A DNA stretch of 64,000 bases from Planctomycetota bacterium (lineage in GTDB: Bacteria; Planctomycetota; UBA1135; UBA2386): NCBI GenBank assembly GCA_016713175.1, contig JADJPQ010000008.1:186001-250000 (forward strand). The letters run 5' to 3'. Within the stretch, counting starts at the first letter, position 1; each line of letters opens with the position of its first letter. Shown one piece after another: positions 56,547 through 64,000 of this stretch. The notes beneath the pieces were generated by a model. It saw only the letters and a program-made list of their open reading frames with translations. It had not been told where the DNA came from and made no database searches. A program made the position numbers and the translations under genes.

Positions 56547-56641
56547 GGCTATGATGGCGGGCGCGGTTGCGGCGCAACCGAACGAACCCGCGAACCGCAG
56601 TGTCGCCGTAATGCCGCGGCCGGCCCAGGCTCTTGTCCGGC

Positions 56642-57754
56642 ATGCGATCCGCCCCCGCGCTGCTGTTCCTGACCACGTTGCTGCCCGCCCAAGCCGCCCT
56701 GCCGACCGACCTGATGGCGCTGTCGTTCAACGGCGACGTCGTGTTCTTCGACTCCCACACCGGCGCGGGTTTCGCCGGGACGCCCACCGGGCTCGCGGGG
56801 ATCAACGCGATGGCGAGGCTGGGGCAGACGATGTTGTTCTGCAATCGCACCGGGCCCATCACGAATCCGCAGTTCCACCTGCAGGCGATGACGCCGCAGG
56901 GCGGCGTGTTCGTGCAGGCGACCGACATCGGGCTCGATCCGCGTGGACTCGCCGCGCATCCGACCAACGCCAACCGGCTGCTGGCGATCATCAATGCGGC
57001 GCCGGATCAGCTCGTTTCGTTCGACCGTGCCACCAACGCCACGACGCCGATCGGGCCGACCGGGTTCGGCAGTGTGCAGGCACTCGCGAGCGTGGGCGCC
57101 CGCGTCTTCGCCTGGGATCTGACAGCCGGGTTGTTGGCCGTCAACGCCAACACCGGCCTGGCGACCGATCCGTTCCCGCAGGTCGGCACCGGCGGGGCAG
57201 CGATCCAGTGGTTGGTCGTGCACACCGATGGCCGACTGCTCGGCGGCCACCAGGACCTGTTCGAGATCGACCCGGCAACGGGGATCGCGACCAGGCTCGG
57301 GCCGATCGCGGGTGGAACGTTCGATCTGCGCGGGGCCGAGGAACGGATCGGCATCTCCGAAGCGTTCGGCCAAGGCTGTCGCGGCGTTGCCGGCAACATC
57401 ACGCTTGGCGCAACGGTCAACCCGGCGGCCGGGCAACAGCTGAACGTGACTTCCAGTGGGCACGCGCCGTCGGCGCTCGGGGCCATGCTGTTCGGGCTCG
57501 ATGCGAGGGCGGCGAACGGCAATCCGTTGCCCTGGTCGTTGGATCCGTTGCTCGGCACCAACGGGTGCCATCTGTTCGTGCGGCCGGACGTGGTGGTGTT
57601 CGGCAACGCCAATGCCCAGGGCCAGTTCAGCACGGGCTTCCTGCTGCCGCAGAACAGCGCGTTCGTCGTGTTCTACCTGCAGCACGCGGTCTTCGACCCG
57701 GTGCCCGGTGGCATGTCGTGGTCGAACGGCGTGCAGGTACGGGTGGGGCCTTGA
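56642..57754 (+). CDS. Secreted propeller-like protein
   Basis: 370 residues from ATG 56642; a TTG at 56633 is in frame but less likely. Signal peptide: MRSAPALLFLTTLLPAQAAL. The body has propeller-like beta units (LMALSFNGDVVFFDSHTGAG; NRLLAIINAAPDQLVSFDRA; IQWLVVHTDGRLLGGHQDLF; EIDPATGIATRLG). A C-terminal domain starts at FGQGCRGVAGNITLGATVNP and ends with SAFVVFYLQHAVFDPVPGG, comparable with the terminal domains of the LVIVD proteins. Function unknown; extracellular. Confidence 0.78.
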   Translation: MRSAPALLFLTTLLPAQAALPTDLMALSFNGDVVFFDSHTGAGFAGTPTGLAGINAMARLGQTMLFCNRTGPITNPQFHLQAMTPQGGVFVQATDIGLDPRGLAAHPTNANRLLAIINAAPDQLVSFDRATNATTPIGPTGFGSVQALASVGARVFAWDLTAGLLAVNANTGLATDPFPQVGTGGAAIQWLVVHTDGRLLGGHQDLFEIDPATGIATRLGPIAGGTFDLRGAEERIGISEAFGQGCRGVAGNITLGATVNPAAGQQLNVTSSGHAPSALGAMLFGLDARAANGNPLPWSLDPLLGTNGCHLFVRPDVVVFGNANAQGQFSTGFLLPQNSAFVVFYLQHAVFDPVPGGMSWSNGVQVRVGP

Positions 57755-57806
57755 GTCGCCGGCTACCAGGCCGACGCGAGCCACTGCGGCAGGCGCCGCG
57801 CCGCGC

Positions 57807-60800
57807 TCACAGCGCGTCGTTGCACTCCACGGCATAGGTCAGGATCGGGTCCCAGACGTCGATTGCCCAGCGCGCGAACTCAGGCTCCGTCAGCGGGTCG
57901 CGATCGCGCGTGCACAAGGCGATCCATGGATCCTCACTGTCGCCCTGGCCGATGAACTTGCCGTCGAACGGTTCCTTCGGCAGCCATTCCTGCCGCGCCG
58001 CGCGCACCGGCCGGTCGTCGCGTCTGCGGACCTTCTTGGCGTACTCGTGCGAACTCTGTTCGAAGAACGGCAACGGCCCGCCTTGCCCTTGCACGTAGCC
58101 GTTCACCAGCGTGCGCAGGTGCACCAGCGGATCACTCACCCGCTCGATCTGCAGTGAATTGGCGCGTGCCACGTACAGCGTCGGCAACGGCGCCTGCCCG
58201 TTCGCGAGCCGCGTCGCCGCGAACACCAGATGCTGGATCCACGCCCGCAGCTGGTCCTTGTTCTTCAGCCTGGCCATCCGGCCCAGCACCAGCCGTTCGT
58301 CGGTGACGCCGCTCAGCTCGCCGTGGATCTCGAAACCATCGCCGACCACGCGAACCGGCTGCCGGCGCAGTTCCCCGAAGCGCGCCAGCCGCTTGACGAA
58401 GACCGCGGCTTCGGCGGTGGCGGCGACGAAGCCCATCGTGCCCGCCTGACCTGGCGGCAACCGGCCGCGCGCATGCGCCAGCGCCGCGCCATCGGCGGGC
58501 ATCGTGCCGCTCCAGGCTTGCCGGACGAACTCGTCCTGCAGCGACCAGCGCTGCAGGTTGTCGATCGTGAACGGCTCGATCTCGTCCGGGTCGTCGTCGC
58601 GGTCGGGCAGTCGCACCTGCAGGCTGTTTCGCAGCCACCACTTGCTCGGATTGACCCAGAAGCGCAGCAGGTCGTCGAGCGCGACGATGGTCGTTGCCGC
58701 CGCCACTGCCGCCGCCGCCGGCAGCGCGAACGGCCGGTTGGGTTCGACCGCATCGGCGACCGCGCGTTCGGCGCCGCTGTAGGTGAACAGGCGGGGATCG
58801 CGGCCATCGAGATAGCGCTCCGAGAACGCCTGCAGTGGATGCTGCACGAACAGCCAGTCGACGGCATCGCGGCATGGGCGCGGCGCAGCGGCTGGAGGCA
58901 GGAAGGCGGCGCGCAGCCAATCGCACAGTTCGGCAACGACGACCGACGGCGCGATCTCGCTGTCGTCCTTCTGCGACCGGCTGACGAACGTCAGGATCAG
59001 CCGCTGCCGCGCTGCCAGCAGCGTGTCGAGGAACAACTGGCGATCGTCGTCGCGGACGTCGCGGTCGCCGGGACGCCGTTCCTGGTTCAGCAGATCGAAC
59101 GGCAGCGGTCGTTCACGCCGCGGGAACGACGCGTCGTCGAGGCCGGCGATGCAGACGATCCGCACCGGGATCGCGCGCATCGGCTTCAGTGCGGCGACGG
59201 TGATCGCGCCGGTCAGGAAGCCGCGCGCGTCGCCGAGCCGCTGCAGATGCTCTTGCAGCCACAGGTGCAGCACCGCCGATGAGACGGGTTCGGTCAACGC
59301 GGCGGTGGCCGCTTGGGCGCGTAGTTCGGCGATCGCCCCGCGCACCAGCGCGGTCGCGCCGGCGGTGCTGGCGTCGAGGTCGAACAGGCGGTCGAGCAGA
59401 TGTTCGAGCCGGTCCGCCCACGCCGGCAGCGGTTGCGGCCGCTGCCAGTTCGCGAGTTCGTGGAACAACGTGCGGACGAACGTCACGAAGCGTCCGAGCG
59501 TCGGCAGCCTGGTGTCGGTGGTGTCGGCCAGCGGCGCGATGCCGGCGACCAGGTCGCTGGTCGTACCGGTGATCGTGCCGAGCAGCAGGCGCTGCAGACC
59601 CTGTTCCCAGGCGAAGTCGTCGATCGGCGGCAGTTGGCAGTGCGTTGCCCGCCAGGTGCCGTCGATGCCCCAACGGATGCCTGCCCGCTGCGTCCAGCTG
59701 CGCAGCGCGGGCAGGTCGCTGGCGGTCAGGCTGAAGCGCCGCGCGATCGCGGGCTCTTCGAGCAGATGCAACACGTCGCCGACGGCGAGCCGGTCATGTG
59801 CCAGTTCGAGCACGCGCAGCAGCGTGGCCACCAGTGGCAATGCGGTTGCCGGGCTGCGATCGGCGACCTGGAACGGCAAGCGGTCGTGGACCGGTCCGAA
59901 CACCGCATGGACCAGCGGCGCATAGCGTTCGATGTCGGGCACCAGCACCAGCACGTCGGCCGGCCGCAGCGAACGATCGGCCGCGAACGCCGCCAGCAGC
60001 TGGTCGCGCAGCACCTGCACCTCGCGCAGCGGTGCGTGGCAGCCGTGCAGCCGCACCGACTCGTCGTCGAGGCGCAGCGGCAGCGGCGGGCAGTCGTGGC
60101 CGTGACCGCGCCGTCGCACGTTGGCGATGTCGCTCTGCAGCGTGTGCAGCACGGTGTCGGTGCCGGCGTCGAAGAACGGTAGTCGTGCGACCGCCGAGTC
60201 GTATGGCGGGTTCGCCAGCAGGTCGGCGAATTCGCGCGTCTGCCGGCCGAGCGTCGCCAGCAGCGGGTTGCCGGCCGCGGGGCGATCATGGTCGCCGAAC
60301 CAATGCGGTGTCGGTTGCGGCACCCAGGCCGTGACCGGGATGTGCGCGCTGATCTGCTGCAGCAGGCCGAGCAGCGCCGGCGGCAACGACGCGGCGCCGA
60401 ACACGTGCAGGCGCGGTGGCAGCAGCCGGCGCGCGTCCGGGCCTGCCAGCCGTTCGCGCAGATGCTCGAGGCGGTGGGCGATGACCGGTGGCTGCTCCGG
60501 TGCAGCACCGGGCGCGAACGGCAGGCCGCCCGGCGGCGCCGGCGGCAGGTCGTCCCCACGGGTGTCGTCGATCAGCAGTCGCCAGAGTGCGCGTTGCCAG
60601 GCGTTGTCGCCCCGTCCCCGGCCCTCGTCGCGTTGCCAGTCGCGCAACACATCGTCGCGCCACAACTGGTAGTCGTCCAGGCACGCCGCCAGCCGCTGCG
60701 CGAGCTGCAGCCGACGCCGCTGGTCCGGATCGTCGTCACAGTAACGGGCCGCCGGACCCAGTCGGGTCCGGACCTTGACGTCGCCGAGCAGCCGGAAGAT

Positions 60801-61112
60801 CCGCCAGGTCATCGCCTGGCGTTCGAACGGATCTTCGCCATCGGCCTGGTCCTTGCCGGTCAGGTGCTGCAAGAACGCGCCCGGGAACGGCAGCTCGAGC
60901 GAGGCGGCGATGCCCAGTCGCGCGGTCAGTTCGAGCGTCAACCAGCGCGCCATGCCTTGGCCCGGCACCAGGATCGTCTCGGCTTGCAGCGGTGGCAATG
61001 GCCAGGCGGCGAGTTCGGCCGTGAGTGCGGCGACCAGCACTTCGAGCCGGTTGGCGGTGTGGATGACGAGTCCGTTGCGGCGCACGACCGGACTATGCCG
61101 CCTCGATGGCAT
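57807..61112 (-). CDS. recC: Exodeoxyribonuclease V gamma subunit (RecC)
   Basis: 1101 residues from ATG 61112, close to the usual RecC length (about 1120). Hallmarks: IHTANRLEVLVAALTAELAA and ETILVPGQGMARWLTLELTA at the N-terminus, LHVFGAASLPPALLGLLQQI, LPLRLDDESVRLHGCHAPLR with REVQVLRDQLLAAF and VLVLVPDIERYAPLVHAVFG, then IVCIAGLDDASFPRRERPLP and FDLLNQERRPGDRDVRDDDR. In E. coli, RecC recognises Chi within RecBCD, which processes DNA ends for recombination and degrades foreign DNA. recB and recD are not adjacent: the gene on one side is convergent and on the other divergent, so recC is an orphan here. Confidence 0.94.
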   Translation of the reverse strand: MPSRRHSPVVRRNGLVIHTANRLEVLVAALTAELAAWPLPPLQAETILVPGQGMARWLTLELTARLGIAASLELPFPGAFLQHLTGKDQADGEDPFERQAMTWRIFRLLGDVKVRTRLGPAARYCDDDPDQRRRLQLAQRLAACLDDYQLWRDDVLRDWQRDEGRGRGDNAWQRALWRLLIDDTRGDDLPPAPPGGLPFAPGAAPEQPPVIAHRLEHLRERLAGPDARRLLPPRLHVFGAASLPPALLGLLQQISAHIPVTAWVPQPTPHWFGDHDRPAAGNPLLATLGRQTREFADLLANPPYDSAVARLPFFDAGTDTVLHTLQSDIANVRRRGHGHDCPPLPLRLDDESVRLHGCHAPLREVQVLRDQLLAAFAADRSLRPADVLVLVPDIERYAPLVHAVFGPVHDRLPFQVADRSPATALPLVATLLRVLELAHDRLAVGDVLHLLEEPAIARRFSLTASDLPALRSWTQRAGIRWGIDGTWRATHCQLPPIDDFAWEQGLQRLLLGTITGTTSDLVAGIAPLADTTDTRLPTLGRFVTFVRTLFHELANWQRPQPLPAWADRLEHLLDRLFDLDASTAGATALVRGAIAELRAQAATAALTEPVSSAVLHLWLQEHLQRLGDARGFLTGAITVAALKPMRAIPVRIVCIAGLDDASFPRRERPLPFDLLNQERRPGDRDVRDDDRQLFLDTLLAARQRLILTFVSRSQKDDSEIAPSVVVAELCDWLRAAFLPPAAAPRPCRDAVDWLFVQHPLQAFSERYLDGRDPRLFTYSGAERAVADAVEPNRPFALPAAAAVAAATTIVALDDLLRFWVNPSKWWLRNSLQVRLPDRDDDPDEIEPFTIDNLQRWSLQDEFVRQAWSGTMPADGAALAHARGRLPPGQAGTMGFVAATAEAAVFVKRLARFGELRRQPVRVVGDGFEIHGELSGVTDERLVLGRMARLKNKDQLRAWIQHLVFAATRLANGQAPLPTLYVARANSLQIERVSDPLVHLRTLVNGYVQGQGGPLPFFEQSSHEYAKKVRRRDDRPVRAARQEWLPKEPFDGKFIGQGDSEDPWIALCTRDRDPLTEPEFARWAIDVWDPILTYAVECNDAL

Positions 61113-61191
61113 CGCGGCCACCGTCGCGGGGTCGGCGCGAGTCGTTCGCCGTTCGCTGACGGTCAAGATCGGTGTTACCTTTCCCGCGCCG

Positions 61192-62730
61192 ATGCAACTC
61201 GCCGCCTCGCCGCTCCGCCCCGCCGCCGGTCCCGAACTCTGGTTGCCGCGGCTGCTGCTCGCGATCGGTGTCGTCAGTGCGGCATGCGGCGGACTGGTCG
61301 GGTTGACCGAGCCGTGGACCGCCGATCCCGAACGGGGACTGCAGGCCACGGTCTTCACTGCGGACTGGGTGCATTGGCACCTGCAATACGGCTTTGGCGT
61401 CACGCTCGGCGCCTCGATGATGCACGTGAGCCCGGGCGACCCGCCGATTCCGGTGGTCAACTGGCATCACCCGCCCGGTCACACGCTGTGGCTGACCCTG
61501 TTCGCGATGTGGCTTGGCAACGAGCCCTGGGTGCTGAAGTCGGCGCACATGCTGCTGTTCCTGCCGAGCGTCGTGGCGCTGTACCGGCTGGTCGGACGCC
61601 ACTCCGATCGATGGCTTGGCGGCGTCGCCGCGGCGCTGTACGGGACCTGCCCGTACGCGGTCTACTTCGGGGCGATGGTGCTGATGGACGGCGTCACGCT
61701 GAGTCTGGCCATCGTGACGGCCTGGGTGTTCCAACGCCATCTCGACGAACCCGACCGCGTGCGCTGGTGGTGGCCGGGGCTGCTGTTCTTCGCTTGCGGC
61801 GCGAACGACATTCCGGGTTACTTCATCGGCGCGACGCTGTTCGGGCTGGCGCTGACGCATCGCCCCCGGTGGCCGGCCATGCGCGCGGTGTTCGGCATGT
61901 TCCTGGTGTCGCTGGTTTCATTCGCGACCACGGCGGTGCACTACGGGCTGTTCCTGGGCGGTCCCCTGGGCTGGATCCGCAGCATGCTCCAGGTTGCTGG
62001 CAATGAACAACGGTTGCTGCCGAGCCTGGAGTGGGCCCGGTACGGCGAGCAATGGCGCGAGATCCTCGGGCACTTCGGGGTGTGGCCCCTCGCCAGCATG
62101 GCGGCAGTCGGGGTGGTGGCGGCGCTGTCGGGCAGTCGGCACGCGCGTCGTCTGGTGGTGGTCGGTGGGATCGTCGCGCTGCCCGGCGTGTTGAACTACC
62201 TGGTGTTCTTCGCGCATGCGCCCAACCACGTCTATTGGCCGCTGCCGGCGTTCGGTGGTCTGGCGATCGTGGCCACTGCCGCGGCGGCATTGGCCCGTCA
62301 GGCATGGCGTCGCGGCGGGGCGTCGCGGTGGGGCGGCGGCGCCCTGGTCGTGGCGATGCTGCTCGGCGGCGGCTACGGCGCGATCCGTTGTCAGACGTTG
62401 ATCGGCGAAGGCAGCGCCGAACTGGCTTCGGCGCATCGCTACGTCGCGGCTGCCGCGCCTTTGACCCGCGGCTGTGCCTATGTGCTGACCACGGCAGCGA
62501 CCGGCTATGGCCGGTTCTTCGGCGATGGCATGGTGCTCGGGAGCGTGCGGACAGCGGAGCACTTCGAACAAGCGCTCGAGCTCGGCAAGGATGCGCGGCT
62601 GCCGATCGAGGTCGCGTTCGTGCTGGAGAAGCCCTGGTTCGGCACGGCGTTGCACCGACGGCTCGAACAGTTGGCGACGCCGCTGGTCGGCGATCAGGTG
62701 CTGGTGTTCCGGTTCCGGCTCCCTGGCTGA
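61192..62730 (+). CDS. Polytopic membrane protein, glycosyltransferase family 39-like
   Basis: 512 residues from ATG 61192. About ten hydrophobic helices are visible (RLLLAIGVVSAACGGLVGLT; SAHMLLFLPSVVALYRLVG; GVAAALYGTCPYAVYFGAMV; AVFGMFLVSLVSFATTAVHY; LVVVGGIVALPGVLNYLVFF). The first periplasmic loop holds the GT39/ArnT-like signature WHHPPGHTLWLTLFAMWLG, with downstream VLMDGVTLSLAIVTAWVFQR. Such enzymes transfer sugars from polyprenyl-phosphate donors to proteins or lipids outside the membrane. The C-terminal 120 residues are a soluble tail (YVLTTAATGYGRFFGDG). The expected Asp-Glu/Asp pair was not confirmed, so specificity is open. It is divergent from recC by 79 bp. Confidence 0.78.
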   Translation: MQLAASPLRPAAGPELWLPRLLLAIGVVSAACGGLVGLTEPWTADPERGLQATVFTADWVHWHLQYGFGVTLGASMMHVSPGDPPIPVVNWHHPPGHTLWLTLFAMWLGNEPWVLKSAHMLLFLPSVVALYRLVGRHSDRWLGGVAAALYGTCPYAVYFGAMVLMDGVTLSLAIVTAWVFQRHLDEPDRVRWWWPGLLFFACGANDIPGYFIGATLFGLALTHRPRWPAMRAVFGMFLVSLVSFATTAVHYGLFLGGPLGWIRSMLQVAGNEQRLLPSLEWARYGEQWREILGHFGVWPLASMAAVGVVAALSGSRHARRLVVVGGIVALPGVLNYLVFFAHAPNHVYWPLPAFGGLAIVATAAAALARQAWRRGGASRWGGGALVVAMLLGGGYGAIRCQTLIGEGSAELASAHRYVAAAAPLTRGCAYVLTTAATGYGRFFGDGMVLGSVRTAEHFEQALELGKDARLPIEVAFVLEKPWFGTALHRRLEQLATPLVGDQVLVFRFRLPG

Positions 62731-62736
62731 GGCCGC

Positions 62737-62939
62737 CTACGCCAGCGCCGCGATCGACGCGGGCCGGCGCGCGATCAGCACCATCGTGCCGGGTTCGCTG
62801 GCATCCGTGCGGGTGACTTCGGCCAGCAGTTCTTCGGCCGCCCGCCGTTCTGGTGCCGGTGGCGGCAGATCGGCGATTGCCTCGGCGAGCCGGGTCGCGA
62901 GGAGCGGGCCGATTCGCCTGCATCGATCCCTCGATCGCC
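62737..62939 (-). pseudogene. C-terminal remnant of an unrecognised gene
   Basis: About 66 codons end at a stop at 62737 and read IGPLLATRLAEAIADLPPPA, PERRAAEELLAEVTRTDASE and PGTMVLIARRPASIAAL, with good GC3 bias. There is no start codon at the head of the stretch before it meets the permease stop region at 62981. It looks like the 3' end of a deleted gene or a short ORF whose start has been lost. The ending resembles methyltransferase-type C-termini only vaguely. Confidence 0.35.
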
Positions 62940-62980
62940 AACAGTGTGCCGTGGATGGATCTGGCAGGCCAGGCGGCGGC

Positions 62981-64000
62981 TCAGCGGTGTGGCGGTGACA
63001 GCCGGTTGCGGTCGGGCGCGGCGTCGAAGACCCCGGGCGCCGGCCCTGGCGTGCTGCCGTGCCCGTGGTGGTGATGCCGATGGTCGTCGCCATGATCGTG
63101 CCCGTCGCCACAGCAACCGTGCGCATCGATGTGGCCGACGTTCGCCGGCGACTCGAACAGCCGTTCGAGGAACGGCCGGACGCCCTGGCGCAGCAGCGAC
63201 AGCAGGAACACGCCGCCGAGCAGGGCCAGCCAGACCATGCCCTCCGTGCCGTGCTCGTGTCCCTCCGGAGGGATCGTCGGGCGCGGCAGGCCAGGCAGCA
63301 GCCAGTTGACGCCATAGCCGAGGCCGACGGCGCCAAGCCACATCGTCAACGCGAACAGCGCGGCGACGCGTTTGCCGTGCAGCCGCGCCAACATGCCGAA
63401 GGTCGTGATGTTGGTGGCGGGGCCGGTCAGCAGCAGGGCGAGCACCGCGCCGGGTGACATGCCTTGCATCAGCAGGATCGCCGCCAACGGCGTGCTGCCG
63501 GTGGCGCAGACGTACAGCGGCAGGCCGATCAGCGCCGCGACCGGCACATCGATGCCGGCCGGCAACGACGCGATCCACTCGCGATCGACGTACGGCATCA
63601 TCAGCGCCGACAGCAGCAGGCCCATCAGGATCCAGGTGGCGGTGTTGTCGACCGCCGGGCCATAGCCGAACCGGAATGCTTCCTTCAGGCGCTGGCCGAC
63701 GGTGCCCTGCTGGCCGGCCGGCAGCGCGCCCTGGCCAGGTCCCTGCTGGGCGCGGGTCGTCGCATCGCGCGGCGCCAGCCACGCGACCAGCATGCCGACC
63801 GAAAGCGCCAGCACTGCAGCCATCGCCACCCGCACCGCCGCGACTTCACCGCCCATCAATTGCCAGGTCAGCATCACCGCGGCGAGTTCGAGTTCGGGCG
63901 TGGCGATCAGGAACGCGATGGCGGCCGCCAGCGCCGCGCCCTGGCGTACCAGTTCGCGGTAGATCGGCACGACGCCGCACGAGCAGACGGGCAGCGGCAG
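62981..64000 (-). CDS. Permease (UPF0718/DUF318 type) with His-rich tail, 5' end cut by window edge
   Basis: At least 339 residues; the frame is open to the right edge, beginning LPLPVCSCGVVPIYRELVRQ, the characteristic cysteine loop of the family, so only a short N-terminal part is missing. Membrane helices follow (GAALAAAIAFLIATPELELA; VAMAAVLALSVGMLVAWLA; TATWILMGLLLSALMMPYVD; AALIGLPLYVCATGSTPLAA with CATGSTP as a second motif; MVWLALLGGVFLLSLL). The C-terminus is a metal-binding-type tail, GCCGDGHDHGDDHRHHHHGH. The family includes proteins linked to metal, arsenic or redox homeostasis; the Cys and His sites suggest metal handling. Substrate is unproven. Confidence 0.88.
   Translation of the reverse strand: MPLPVCSCGVVPIYRELVRQGAALAAAIAFLIATPELELAAVMLTWQLMGGEVAAVRVAMAAVLALSVGMLVAWLAPRDATTRAQQGPGQGALPAGQQGTVGQRLKEAFRFGYGPAVDNTATWILMGLLLSALMMPYVDREWIASLPAGIDVPVAALIGLPLYVCATGSTPLAAILLMQGMSPGAVLALLLTGPATNITTFGMLARLHGKRVAALFALTMWLGAVGLGYGVNWLLPGLPRPTIPPEGHEHGTEGMVWLALLGGVFLLSLLRQGVRPFLERLFESPANVGHIDAHGCCGDGHDHGDDHRHHHHGHGSTPGPAPGVFDAAPDRNRLSPPHR

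Noticed and set aside
62775..63782. Long minus-strand frame overlapping the permease
   Set aside because: Arg/Gly/Pro-rich shadow frame; the permease frame has helices and family motifs.

Overview
The window is high-GC DNA (a 60-base line I counted at 14041-14100 has 41 G+C), densely packed with genes for secreted and membrane-attached proteins. It almost certainly comes from a planctomycete. The best markers are the run 11373-19150 (DUF1501 protein, pre-peptidase-type protein, DUF1549/DUF1553 cytochrome-like protein, WD40 protein with a CxxCH site), the thioredoxin-like/PDZ protein with an internal CxxCH, and many secreted beta-propeller, HEAT and carboxypeptidase-regulatory-like proteins. 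No rRNA, tRNA, CRISPR array or complete insertion sequence was seen, so placement below phylum is not possible from this window.

Layout. 1-8 kb: a TPR protein (cut by the left edge), an NHL-type propeller, a HEAT lipoprotein, a CnaB-like protein and a large unknown secreted protein. 8-21 kb: a sialate O-acetylesterase, a thioredoxin-like/PDZ protein whose frame contains one TGA followed by a SECIS-like hairpin (candidate selenoprotein), then a tightly coupled five-gene run of planctomycete extracellular genes and a small secreted protein. 21-26 kb: a SWIB protein, a decayed hybrid histidine kinase and a lower-GC cassette of two unrecognised genes. 26-37 kb: a class V aminotransferase, a HEAT protein coupled to a five-heme lipoprotein, a PD-(D/E)XK-like gene remnant, another HEAT protein, a CnaB-like protein and a VWA lipoprotein. 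37-44 kb: parDE with a twice-frameshifted toxin, a DUF885 protein, a 22-codon gene, a beta-helix-like protein and tandem LVIVD-type paralogues, the second frameshifted. 44-51 kb: a ChaN-like fusion, an unknown protein, a small membrane protein behind a perfect 16-bp palindrome, an amidohydrolase and a broken NADP-isocitrate dehydrogenase. 51-64 kb: a penicillin-acylase-family enzyme whose signal peptide lies behind a (CT)13 tract in a register with no usable start, two secreted proteins, an orphan recC, a mannosyltransferase-like membrane protein and a permease cut by the right edge.

How it fits together. Most genes encode cell-envelope or exported proteins, many ending in a similar C-terminal beta-rich domain. 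Neighbours often overlap by 4 bp (ATGA or GTGA), implying translational coupling. Several loci carry indels (parE, icd, the second LVIVD gene, the kinase). Some may be true decay and some assembly error, so indel-based claims need read-level checks. The two most interesting signals are the candidate selenoprotein (10020-11267) and the candidate phase-variable acylase (51472-55345).
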